Source: Rhyzopertha dominica
Taxonomy: Eukaryota > Arthropoda > Insecta > Coleoptera > Bostrichidae
Reading direction: 5' to 3'
DNA length: 64,000 bases
Assembly: GCA_025024175.1 (NCBI GenBank)
Contig: QCXZ01000001.1
Coordinates: 1,488,001-1,552,000, forward strand
Shown here: positions 35,584 through 47,099 of the stretch, in pieces
Layout of the letters: every line of letters starts with the position of its first letter
Position numbering within the stretch: the first letter of the stretch is position 1
Position numbers and translations under genes: made by a program
The notes under the pieces: generated by a model
Database searches by the model: none
What the model saw: only the letters and a program-made list of their open reading frames with translations
What the model was told of the DNA's origin: nothing

Positions 35584-38500
35584 ATCCTCAAAACAGTAAT
35601 ATTTACTGTACATTATAAAAAGAAAGATCCTCATTGAAACTAAAAATATTGGCGGTTTATTCCGATTTAGGGTCCGGTAGTGTCAAAGCTATGTTTGATA
35701 GATCTACTGACATGGGCGTACCCAGCTTTTGGTCTAGGGCGGGGGCAAGGCAGGAACGTCCTGTAGAGTATAATTCAACATAAATAGAAATAATAAACGT
35801 TTATAAGATATAGGTACTTCAGTAATTAATGAAGTATTTATTCAATGAATAATCTTCGTGGATTTTCTGCAAGGCGACTCAAAACATCTTCTGTGAAATA
35901 AAGACCCAAATTATTTATATGTTTTCTATGTACACTGATCATACAAAGTCCCTTTTTATTACTAATTCCGTTATTGATGAACTCAGGTGAGGTGCATTCA
36001 GTTGCATCGCTCTCGCGTTTAACAAAAAATGAGTTGGTACATTTTATTTGGGAGAATCAAGATCCGTGATCCACATAATTTATAATGATATTATACGAAG
36101 TACCAAAGGAACATAAATTTCACCTTAAAAGTTCTACTAATAGGAGCATGATTTTTGATTCAGAATTAACACATATCAAAGCCTAATGCATTAACCGATG
36201 CACTTTTAGTACAGTTTCAGCTTCTCACACCTGAAGCTTTAGAAATTTAAGCTGGGAGTTCATATGTATAGGAGCTAAAGATACAATTGTAGTAATTTTT
36301 ACTCCCCGGGGAAAGAGACTCGATGGATAACTAACATTATTAAAACTCAGAATGACAAATGCCTCAGCTTTGCGTCAAGCCAACCTTCTTAGATCGCTAG
36401 TGCATTGCTCTCCAAAATTAACCGATTACCTAATATTTTAACCAAATTAAGCTTCATTTAAATAAACTGAAATATATTTAGTTGCATTTTTAACAACATA
36501 TCGGGTTTTAATTCGTGCTGATGATGCTTTTACTGGATTCCTAAAACTTATATTAAATAAATTGACTTTCATAAACGTGAGTTCGGATGGATTTTTAGTT
36601 TTTTCTTGTATTAATTGTTAAAATGTAATGTGAATTTAGAAATTTGGCACAAAAGTTAGATTTATCACCAAATATATGACAGATTCTGATGTGATTTTAT
36701 ATAACAGTAGTTAGTTGAACAATCTTTAGAGGAAAAGGTAGAAGGTCTGAACTAAGCAGAAATCGTGTTATGACTCATCCTGACCAAGATAGTCTTTTAA
36801 AGCTATATCCGCCCTAAAACAACGATTCGTAACAACAAGAATGTTGCAGTTATATCTTCAAAACGCACATGGCATCGATTAAGCTTGGAAACCATTTGAC
36901 AACGACCTATCAGAGAAGGTCATTTGCAAGAATCAAATATTAGTTCTGGACGAAAATTGTGAAATACACTTTAAAATATAAAACCATTACTTCTGTTTGT
37001 TGATATATTCGACATAATGAATTTCCTAGTAGATGTGTAAAATACAGCAGGAATTACGCTGTAGATCTCCAGTGCAGATACAGTGTCAAAACTGCAAACG
37101 TGCTCATTCACGGTCGCCTTGGCTCAATGCCGGTTTAACAGCGAAATCTTGGGATATCGCCTTTTCAAATGTTCGCAGAACCCTAAAACCAGCTCACTGC
37201 GTGCCAAGTACGGCAGCTGCGTGCATTATGAAATAAAAAGTGCCTTGTATGGGATTAAAATATACCCTGTTGACACTGTCAGCATACTGAAAGTGTTAGA
37301 ATGATTGCTTCCTAAACAACAATATTCCAGTACCCCTTTAGTTAGGGGAATACAAAATATTTTCAGATCACGAAGCGTGCAATATGTATCTCAAAAATCT
37401 GGAGTATACAGAAAAAACGAATCTTCAAGGATGAAAATTGGGCATACATACAGTTATACAGAGGACTAGAGAGTCGACGGTGTTTACGCAATAATATTCA
37501 ATACATGTTCATCGCTAAATATGGCAAGAAATATACCTATTTACCACGGAGTTTTGAATAAGACAAACGTGTAATTACCATTAAATCTAATAACAAAATT
37601 TGTTATGGTGTCCATACACAATTACGATCATATATAATTGCTGGTTTTTATATAAAATTGCCGATTGATTGTTTACTTAATGGAAACGATATGAAACGAT
37701 GCACTGCCAGTCATACTACATGTATACAATTCAGCGATGGAATGGTTATGACGTATACTTATATTACATGCTTAACTTCCTGTTTCACATCTTACCCTCG
37801 CTGCTGGAGTAAATAATCCCGTAAATGCAATTTAACTATGACAAGTTATATGTGACATATGCAAATTTTAAAATGCTCCGTCTATAACAACTTGCGTACT
37901 CGAGGAAACGCGTGCTAAGCATCTTTTAGTGTCTAGCTTATGCAGTTTGTATCAATATGCACAGTGAAGAATTTGCAATTCTACGTATTGTTTTGGGCGA
38001 CTAATTGGTTTAAATGCTATAACTACTACTACTATAACTAAGATTAATAATAAACACGATTTTTCATAAACCATCACATATTGATGTCATTCTACATATA
38101 CAGCGTTCAATAGTATGGTCCACAGATTATTAAACGGCCCTATGTCAAAAAAATAATCACCACCCCGTCGTAATTGACAAAATGATTTATAAAAAACGAA
38201 CATTCACTGGCAAATAAAATATTCATTATACCACATAACTTACAAATCTGTGGAATAGGGTTAAACAGTTTATTTATTGTGAGCTTGCCAATGAACATCC
38301 ACTAGTCTTCTTGAGCTCTTATTGCGCTAGTGATTTACTTACTTGTTCTCCCCCAAAGCAATTTGTAACCGTCTTTATCTCGCACATCCCATACCTGGTA
38401 TTTATAGTGGTAAGTGGCGAGCCCGCCAGGAGAGGATTTATCTGCGACAGAAATGATGCATTAGCCGGATAATAAGAACCGGGCCATATGCTACAAACAA

Positions 38501-38985
38501 GAGTTTTTGAAATGCAGCCCGTACGACTTGGATATATTTACATATAAATTATTGTCGCAAATGAGATTTGCAATATAACGTTCCCCGATATTTCCTAGTC
38601 CGATCACGTTCCCTGCAATATCTAGCGCGAGAGATCCTGGCCGGGACGCGTCGAAGGAGTCCCTGGCTGCGTCGGGGCGCGCCTGAAAACTTCAGGACGC
38701 CCCAGCGGCGCGTGTTCCGCCTCCTTCCATCAGACTTTTTGCTTGGCCTGGTGGCTACGTTTAGTCTAGTGTTACGCAACTTATTTAAATCGATATATAG
38801 AATTTTATGAACTCCATAAGCGAAAGTATTTGTAAATTGTTTATGATACAAGGACTGGGTGAATGTTCTAATCTAAATTAAGAATGGGAACATAATTGAC
38901 AAAAGACGCTGAAGTGTCTGATTTTGCTGACTATAAAAAACAAATAGATTAAAAAAAGAATATTTATATATCCAATAATAATAAA
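35584..38985. other. Intergenic, with a CpG-rich patch
   Basis: Mostly AT-rich without a recognisable gene. Positions 38580-38745 form a sharp GC- and CpG-rich island in AT-rich surroundings and read open on both strands. A promoter or untranslated exon is possible but nothing ties it to a gene. Confidence 0.35.
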
Positions 38986-39395
38986 ATGAATGACAAAAAT
39001 GATACAAAATATATTGAAGGTCAGATACAAAACAAGCAAGGGAAAATACTGACAGAAGGCAGTGAAATAATGAACAGATGGAAAGTATATTTCGAAGAGT
39101 TACTCAACCCAGAAACTGAAACAAATTGCACAGAAGTCAGAGAAACAAACTATAGAAGTGTTGAAGAAGAACAACAGAACGTCACAGAGGAGGAAGAAGT
39201 AAAAAAGATCATTGATAATATAAAAAGAGGAAAGACGGCGGGGCATGATCAAATTGCACCAGAAATGTTGAAAAGTATGGAACCAAAAGGGGGGAAAGTG
39301 CTGACAAAAATATTTAACATGGCATGGAATAAAGGAGCAGTACCAGATGACTGGAAAATGGGGATAATTGTACCAATACATAAATTATTATTATA
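38986..39395 (+). mobile_element. RTE-like non-LTR retrotransposon, copy 2 (5'-side fragment)
   Basis: An open stretch of 136 codons reads GSEIMNRWKVYFEELLNPET, the conserved linker before the RT. It then gives EEVKKIIDNIKRGKTAGHDQ, IAPEMLKSMEP and MAWNKGAVPDDWKMGIIVPI before a stop at 39394. The 190-bp overlap with the copy at about 9030-9220 is closely similar at DNA level, so the two belong to one family. This copy keeps reading frame across the segment where copy 1 has a one-base loss. It breaks off at the point where the RT core should begin. Confidence 0.87.
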
Positions 39396-39609
39396 AATAG
39401 CTTCTCTAAATTATGGTCTATTAATTTTTACGCACAACTGATCAGTTCTCAATAATCAAAATTGTATAGTAAAAAAATACCAACTATTTAGGCTGAACCC
39501 TAGTTTCTACCTATATTGTTTGCGGAAGTTTGCGTACAGCTGAATTTAACACTTGAGGTGGCTGTGCAATTTTGCGAAACTAAGAGATATTGTTTACGTG
39601 ACAGCAGAC

Positions 39610-40660
39610 GTCAAAAGCGTTGTGGGTAGTCTCAATTATAGAATTTTGTATTGAAGAATTAAAAAATGACTAGAGGAAAAGTTATTGATCCGAACATTCG
39701 TTCTATTATTATTCGTTTAAATAAATCTGGCATATCTAATGCAGAAATTGGACAGTTATTGGTCTTGTCAAGATATAGTGTTCGCAACGTAGTGCAGTTA
39801 TTCAAATCAAGCAATAATGTCGAGCCTAAACAGAGGTATGTGAAAAAAAGTGCACTTACTGATACTGATTGGAGGGTGTTGAAACGAATAATTAAACAGA
39901 ACAGGAGGGCAAACTACTGTCAACTAAGCACACTTTGGAGTGATGGAGGAACACATGTTTCAAGATCCACCGGTCACCGGGAAGCACAAAGATTGAGTTT
40001 TGGAACTTACAAGGTAAAATATTTTGTTTTGAACTTTTGGAATGTTTTCAACAAAAATGTGTTTTTATTGTCTGGGCCAAGGAAAAGCCACTGTTAACAA
40101 AGCAACAAAAGAAAAATCGGTTGAAGTGGGCAAAAGAACACACAAATTGGAGTTCTGGACAATGGAACAGTGTACACTGGAGCGACGAGTCTAGTATTTG
40201 AAGTTTGTGTAGGCGACAGTCGCAGCAGAGTTATTCGGCAAGAAATGAAATTTAGCGTCCAGATTGTCTGAAGAAAAAAGTTAAATTTCTAGCATCTATT
40301 ATGGTGTGGGGATCAATGTCTGTAAGAGGAGTAGGAAAATTACATTTCATTGAGGGCATTGTGAACACTGAAAAATATTTTAATATATTAAGTGAATCTT
40401 TGCTACAAAAGATCTTTACAGTATTTCACTTTTAAAATGGGTATCCTGCAGTCTTGACCTTTCTCCTATAGAAACTCTTTGGCACATTATGAAAAAACAA
40501 CTGCGCACAACTCCTGCCGGGTCGATTCCCGAATTAATGCATAAACTTCAATTTATATTGGATAAGTTCATCACACAAGATTGCCAGAATTTAGTGAATA
40601 CAATTCCAGGAAGAATATCCGCAGTCGCAAAAACTAAAGGTGATGTTACTCAATGGTAGC
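39610..40660 (+). pseudogene. Tc1-like transposase with internal deletion
   Basis: The N-terminal half is open from ATG 39666 to 40097. It gives a first helix-turn-helix (SIIIRLNKSGISNAEIGQLL), a second DNA-binding half (RRANYCQLSTLWSDGG), and HREAQRLSFGTYKVK. After a frameshift one reads NRLKWAKEHTNWSS, then WSDES and FEVCVGDSRSRVIRQE (about 40110-40245) and SIMVWGSMSVRGVGKLHFIE (about 40295-40355). Sequence with the second catalytic aspartate is deleted between about 40420 and 40445. The tail SPIETLWHIMKKQLRTTPAG and CQNLVNTIPGRISAVAKTKG survive to a stop at 40657-40659. Terminal inverted repeats were not found. It is one of the better-preserved elements in the window but inactive. Confidence 0.87.
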
Positions 40661-40664
40661 CTTT

Positions 40665-43600
40665 GGAGAAATAGATTAAGTCAGTTATTTGTAACTCAGG
40701 TTTTCTCATGATTTGCTTCAACTTGGTAGTTAAGTAGAAATAAAATGTTTGAATTAGACAAATGAATAATTGATTAAGTGGGAAATGCTTCTAAAGTTGG
40801 GCTGAAAAGTAATTAAATATCTGGTTTATGGTAGCATTTACAACTCCTGTATTAAATACAAAAAATTTAAAAAAATGCAACTGTGCCAACTGAAATGGGA
40901 CTGGGCTCATACATGCTATTTTAGGCTTTTTTTTTTATTAAAATAGTCCAGATTTTGGAAAAAATATATGGAGTGGCTATGGAAAAAGAGAACCTAACTA
41001 TCTATATCTATCTATAACTATGTTATATCTAAAGCAGTAGGTAATGTGTAGAAAATAATGTATTAATTACCTTTTAGTCATGACGGCAACTACATTTCTC
41101 GCAAAGTTCTCTCTCTTCTCTTTCCGCTTTCATGGTTATTATCTTGATTTATTTCAAACCGTAATTACATTCGCCAAGACTAATTTTCAAAATAATGACA
41201 TTATTGTGCGATCCGAATCAGCGTCCCTTTGCAATTATTTTCATCCCCAAGTCAATATCTTCTGCGGGTTTTATTTTCTCGCCGCGTTACGAGACAACCT
41301 CCTTTAGGTCTTGAGAGACGCTCCTTATTTTCGCTCTTGCAGTATCAGGAATCATATGCAGCTTGCACTGTATGGAAACGGAAAATTGCTTGGGATTTAT
41401 TGAAATCTTTTTAGAGCCTTGTACAGCCTGACGAAGAGGCGCAAGGTGAACAAATCACAATTTATTTTCAGACAGCGGTTACTTTCCGCCCGAGATGCTT
41501 CGGAATCCCTCCTTGAATTCGTGTCTTCGGAAGGAACAACATCGCATGACCTGCTTGACTTTTACATGATTGCGGGGTTTACTTCTGGGAATTAAAGTGG
41601 AAAGGTAGGGTCTTTTTTTCTTGAGGGACCACAATATTATATAATAAAACGCAGACAAGAAATCTTACTTTAACTAAATTGTGTCTTTTTCAGACCGCAC
41701 GGAGAAACAAAGCCCGCAAAATAGGAGGGAAGTGCCAACTCGCCTCTACGACTGAACGTGTGTTACATAATGTAAAAAAGCACTTACGAAAATAAAGCAA
41801 CCTTATAACATTCTCATACGTATACCTGTGTCCTATTGTAAAAAAGCGCAACGTGTGGCAACGGCATTTCATAACATTCAATATATAAACAGTATCCATC
41901 ACGTTAGCATCAAATCAGTTATAAGGTAAGTATTAGAAAGATTACAAGGAACTATTAAAGTCAGATCATCGTCAAATGAAGTAAACTTTTACCCTAAAGC
42001 TAAATGCCCCATATTCATGGCATAACATTATTATGTATTGCAGGCATTTTTTTACATTTCAATCCTTTTTATTAAAGCAAGAACGACAGTTATTATAGAT
42101 TATTTGCGGATTCTTAGCGTAAAGTATTTTCTTATTAAAGAGTTGCATTGTAGTAAGCAAAAACAAATCCTAGTCAGAAAGTGTTTAAATTAGCACGTCT
42201 TTTATTTACCCTATTAATGTGAAGGCTTACAAAACCGACCAGAAAAAATGTTTAAAGCGGTATATCTCTAGAAGCTTAATTTACGACATCGTTCAGAATG
42301 CTTGTTGATCCTAAACTTCATAATATATTTATACTGGACCGGTCTGCAATAATAAGTAACTAACTACCCAAATATTATTATTTATTTAAAGCTAGTCACT
42401 GTAATAATAAATTCATTCGTTTTCAGGAACGGTAAATATTGAGATAATTTAAATTGCAAAAGCTTGTGTTGTATTAAAAATTACCAATTATAGAAATATT
42501 TTATTAAGTCTCCATTTAATACGTGGAAGGCGTCGACTTTCTGACTCAAAATCACTATACGCATGAGGGTTTTTTTAATAATAAATTATTATTATTGCCT
42601 AATTGCCAATCTTTTANCTTTCTATATTATAATATGTTGTTGTAAATTAGTACGATGGTATACTAACGTACGCACGANTGAATAAAATGACGCTTCCACC
42701 GTTGGCCTGTCTGTTTTAGGGCGTATTCTTATTTGTGGTGGGCTAAATGGTTTTCCGTGTTCCCCCAAGTTAGTGCCAACATATCTTTGTTTGCTGTTAC
42801 GTGCGTTGAGAAAAAACGGAAATAAGGCAAATGTTTGCATTAGCTTTTCCGCAAGATAAAAGTTACTAAAGTAGGAGCTTATGGTCTCTTTCTGTAGGTG
42901 GTGTAAGCCGTGCCATGCAGGCACTCTTTATATTAAACCATATAATGCAACTTGCTCTCGGTGTCACTTATTTTTCCTTTATTTTAAGAAGAAAAAGAGG
43001 TGATGCTGTTTCTACTGGTTATCTACATTATTCAGCTGTGATCTTCTATGGGCTCTTATTTGTATTGGAAAATCACTGGTCATGATTTTACTTATTTGAC
43101 AAAAATACTCAATGAGAAAAACTTACCCAACATATAAAACTTTGCATCTGAAATTTTTTTTAATAAACAGAAAGGTTTGGAAATGCCTGTCCATAAATTT
43201 TAATAAAAATCTGATTAACATATACCGTTAACTATTATTTACTGTGGCTACATGTGTCGGTTATTACTCCTGAATCATATATATATGTAAAAAAATATTT
43301 AACGTCCTGAAAGTCATTCCTTCATTTTGTCCCAGCTCCAAATTGAAATACTTTTTCATGTTTAAATTAGTTATTTTCCAAATAAATTTAATTGCATACT
43401 GCCTCACGATTAATTATGGATAGATGGCAGTACTGCTATACTGTCAACTTTTAGAGAGAGTAGAGTTCCTTCTGTGTATAGTTTTAATTAAGAGTAACTA
43501 TACATTTAATTTAATATTAATCACAGTTAATGTCTTTTTCTTTGACATGTAAACATACACAAATATGCAAATTCGGGGATCGCTTCTATTACGAATTGTT

Positions 43601-46345
43601 CTTGTTTATGTTTTATTTCTTCATTCCCTCATTTTGATTTGTATTCATCCTATGACAATAATAATGTAGGGAAAAATATTTTAAAGCCAAAATTACAAGA
43701 TTTTTTATTAAAAGAAGATGGTTTTATTCCTGAAGGTTCAAGAATTGCTTATAAAAGTCATTATCTAGCTCCTAATATTTCTCTTACAACACATTTATTT
43801 TTAGGACCACTATATATCTGAAGTTTCGTAACTCAAGTACTAAGAAATTAACAAAAAATAATTGCTAATATATTTCAATATTTTTTGTGACCCCCAAATG
43901 AGCCCAAATTTCGGAATATGCCGATAACTACCCCTTTACATATTTTTTGCGAGTCAGATAACACTCTTGAACTTTTCGGGGTAGGTCCATACATCCACCC
44001 TACGTGGGCGTTATATCGAGTTGGACTTGTGTGTCCACATATGTGATACACGCTTTTCCGAAAGCAATAACACAACTCTATTAACATTTACATACGGGAG
44101 TATTCTGCAAAGGCCTGTATCCGCAGGGGGTTGAATCGAATCAGGAGCCACCCCAAGGGAATGGATTGGTGCGTTGCTAGCATCTCCTCCTCTGGAAGTC
44201 CGATCCTGACATACCCTCGAGGATTCATTTTACTGGATGTATATACGTTTGATAGTGACACCGAGGTTAAATGAAACGCTAAGCGTTTAGTACGAAAACG
44301 CGCTTAACATTTTATATCGCCTCTTTTTCATCTTCTCTTTGCCCAGTTGCTCCGAAAGTAATTTTAGCTTAAATTTATTAGACCGAAAGTCTGTATGTAA
44401 CCGAAAAAGTTCACATATAAAGATAAACCCGTATAATAAAATTTTCTATCTTAAATGGGTAATAAATAACAAATAATGAAATTAAGACAGTAAGCACACA
44501 AAGACGTCAACTTCTTTCCCATTGTAACGCTTGCGATTTCATTGTGCCTTTTGGTTGAATAATAATAAAGGTTTTATATCAAACAAGGTATACACTGAAG
44601 CAAAAATTATTCGTATAAGAGTCAAGGAGGCACCATTGCCTAAAACGAGTATGAATTGGTACGAAAATTCGGAGCGCAGCCAAACTTCTTCTTCTTTCAA
44701 ACTAACGCTATTTATTAGCTGTCAAAAAAAAGTCGACTATCCAAAACAACGTATTTTTATTGGGGTTATTTTGCATCATTCTAACTCTAAAATAAAATAA
44801 AATAACGCCTTATCAAAGCTACCATAGCTAATTTGTGCCAACCCTACAGTTTACCCATGCACAAATAATAATTAACCTTTGTCTAAACCTAAACGAAAAT
44901 CGCAAGTGGAACAAAAATATTAGTTGCTTCTTTGTCAGCATTTAAAAACCCACATCGTGCTTCAAAAGTACTATGTTAAATGTTTATTCGTGTGTAATAT
45001 AAGCAGCCTGATAAAGTTTTTCAGTAATTGACAAATTGTATAGAAAATCGACTACAATGGCACGCCATTTTTTTCTGTAACAACGTAAACAAATAAGAAG
45101 TTTATTTGCTTCTGAGATATGACACAAAGTTATGGTTTATTTAATAGCAATCATAGGTGGCCGTAGCAGATTCTGCTTTGCTATTTTTTTAGGCTTTCAG
45201 ATTACATTATAACTGAGTAATTTAAAGTTTTCCGTTTTTCAAATTGTCTTGTATAAGATATCTTCTGAACCATGCCATTAACTACCAACTACTCTACTTA
45301 CTAAACTTTTTTTTATGAATCTCGGATCTAGTATCTTGGAATTTCCGCAAGAGATCGAGAATGTACCCAGAGTTCACATTTCTTCATTCGTTAAATACCC
45401 TTACTGTTGCACGAACACTGCAATTAAAAACTATTTTACCCTTTCGGCAGACTTTTTTTACAAACTCACGGTAAGGTAAGTAGACCAAAAGATGGTCGCG
45501 GCAAAAAAGACGCATAAAGAGAAAAAACAAAGTTGTTTTAGTCGTAATTTTAATTATTTTATTACATTATTCTTGTGGCAACTCCAAGATAATCCATTTT
45601 GTTAAAAAAAGTTCATAATACTCGTATAAGCAATTGGCTTTATTGTACTTATTATTCTACTACTTCAATGTTTATTTTATTGGAAGTAAACCGAAATCTC
45701 CTTGCTTTAGGTACAAGCCATTCTTGATGCCACCAAGTACCAGTCAGGTTGTTTTACGCAAACGGCTACAACTTATTTCGACAGCGAGAAATAAATATTC
45801 TTAGAATTGCTTAGCTTAAATTAGTTAGTTCATAATTGAAAGAATGGTTTAAAAATCAAGGTTTTATTAGTGTATAAAATATGTAAAATTTTTTCTGCTG
45901 GCAATTAACTATGTTTTTTCCAAGTTTACAGTGGATTACCATGAAACTACAGTACAAGCACGTACTTTATTACAAACGTAGATTACAGTCAAACGTGAGG
46001 TCAGATAATGTTAATATACATATCTGCTAATATAAAGAGCGAATCTGTCTGGGATCCCACATATTTATGCAAAAGCTATGGCGGGTTAGGTGGCTAATCC
46101 AAATCGCATTTGCATATATACTTCCAGACGTTAGCAGCTCTGATTAATTCCATACCTAACAGGATTAGCTGATATCGCACTAGACAGAATTACTTGATAT
46201 CTTGCATAGGAAATGACCACGACAATCACTACGGTGTAATCAGTAACCTAGGCGGAATTCCTTCCGCTCGAAGTTCAAGTTTAAATGTCACGTACCAAAT
46301 CTACTCGCATTACGAGATAGACAGGCCTGTATATTTGCACGTACG
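40665..46345. other. Long intergenic stretch, no gene seen
   Basis: GC-balanced blocks at 41080-41560 and 42620-42930 read open in places but match nothing. A frame at 43639-43821 starts at TTG, not ATG, and is unrecognised (LKEDGFIPEGSRIAYKSHYL). Simple (TATC)n-like sequence lies at 41000-41030. Ns occur at 42617 and 42678. Confidence 0.35.
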
Positions 46346-46370
46346 AGAATGTGTATAAACAATAGCGGCA

Positions 46371-46380
46371 ATATAAATAT
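46371..46380 (+). promoter_or_regulatory. TATA-like box of the secreted proline-rich gene
   Basis: ATATAAATAT lies 58 bases before the start codon, compatible with a transcription start near 46400 and a 5' UTR of about 40 bases. A second candidate (GTATAAAC) is at 46352-46359. Confidence 0.5.
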
Positions 46381-46437
46381 TTGGCACATTCATAAAGAGG
46401 ATACATAATACGAGTGGTGCCGGTAGAATTTGTTAAA

Positions 46438-46827
46438 ATGAAGATTTCTGCGGTCCTGTTAATCGTTGCATCGCTCTATGTGGCCAATACGGTAAGTAAT
46501 TTGACGTGTCAAAGGCAATCGTTACGTTACACACAAGTATTATATTATATTATATTATATTTGTTGTAGGAGGCTTCATGCTTTGGCATAGGTAAAATCC
46601 TGGTCCAAAGCATAAAAGCAAAGCTTTGTGCCAAACTTTGCAGCGGCGGTTTAGAAATTGCACCACCTGCTTTGCCACCATCCTATCCCGTTTATCCAAA
46701 ATTCACGCCAGTGCCAGTACCTGCTTTTCAACCAGTACCAGTGCCGGCTTTACAACCAGTACCAATCCAACTACCAAGTTATCAACCAGCACCACCACCA
46801 TGCGGATGTGGAGGTTACAAATTCTGA
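46438..46827 (+). CDS. Small secreted proline-rich protein, two exons
   Basis: Exon 1 (46438-46491) encodes MKISAVLLIVASLYVANT, a clean signal peptide. The intron (46492-46569) has a GTAAGT donor, an (ATTAT)n run and a TTGTTGTAG acceptor. Exon 2 (46570-46827, stop TGA) joins in frame, for 103 residues in total. The mature part opens with a cysteine-containing helix-like segment (EASCFGIGKILVQSIKAKLC, then AKLCSGG). It then turns into a proline-rich region with tandem units PVPVPAFQ and PVPVPALQ, and ends PPPCGCGGYKF. The fold and family are not recognised. Proline-valine repeats after a signal peptide are typical of insect cuticle, eggshell or gland secretions, so extracellular structural use is an inference. 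The first-exon layout, with an intron just after the signal peptide, is common in such insect genes. Confidence 0.85.
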
Positions 46828-47086
46828 AAGTGATCATGCTGGAGTAAAGTTTTTTGTTTCTCATTCTAATCTGCGGTAACCAGCTGTTACAGTGACACGT
46901 TTCCTTAAAGAAAGGCTGGTAAGCGCTATTTATTTGTTATTTCTTGTGAAGCTATTGTCACTTAAGCACTTATTGTAACATATTTTAAACTCATTGAAGA
47001 CTTGTTCGAGAGCAACTTTATAACACTCGCAATTTGTTATGGAAGCTGCGTGCGTGTATTGTATACACCATGTATAATTTATTGTT

Positions 47087-47092
47087 AATAAA
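47087..47092 (+). terminator. Poly(A) signal of the secreted proline-rich gene
   Basis: AATAAA lies 260 bases after the TGA stop, the first canonical hexamer on this strand downstream of the gene. Confidence 0.55.
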
Positions 47093-47099
47093 TATCTAC

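Noticed and set aside
41425..41460. CTGACGA followed by GAAC as another hammerhead core
   Set aside because: The intervening bases do not form stem II and the GAAA box is broken.
43639..43821. 60-codon frame reading LKEDGFIPEGSRIAYKSHYL
   Set aside because: It begins at TTG, has no ATG and no recognised domain. It is coding-like in feel but cannot be supported.
46626..46879. Two further open frames over the secreted proline-rich gene
   Set aside because: They start inside exon 2, lack a signal peptide, and arise from the repetitive CCA/GTN codons. The spliced frame with signal peptide, donor and acceptor explains the locus better.
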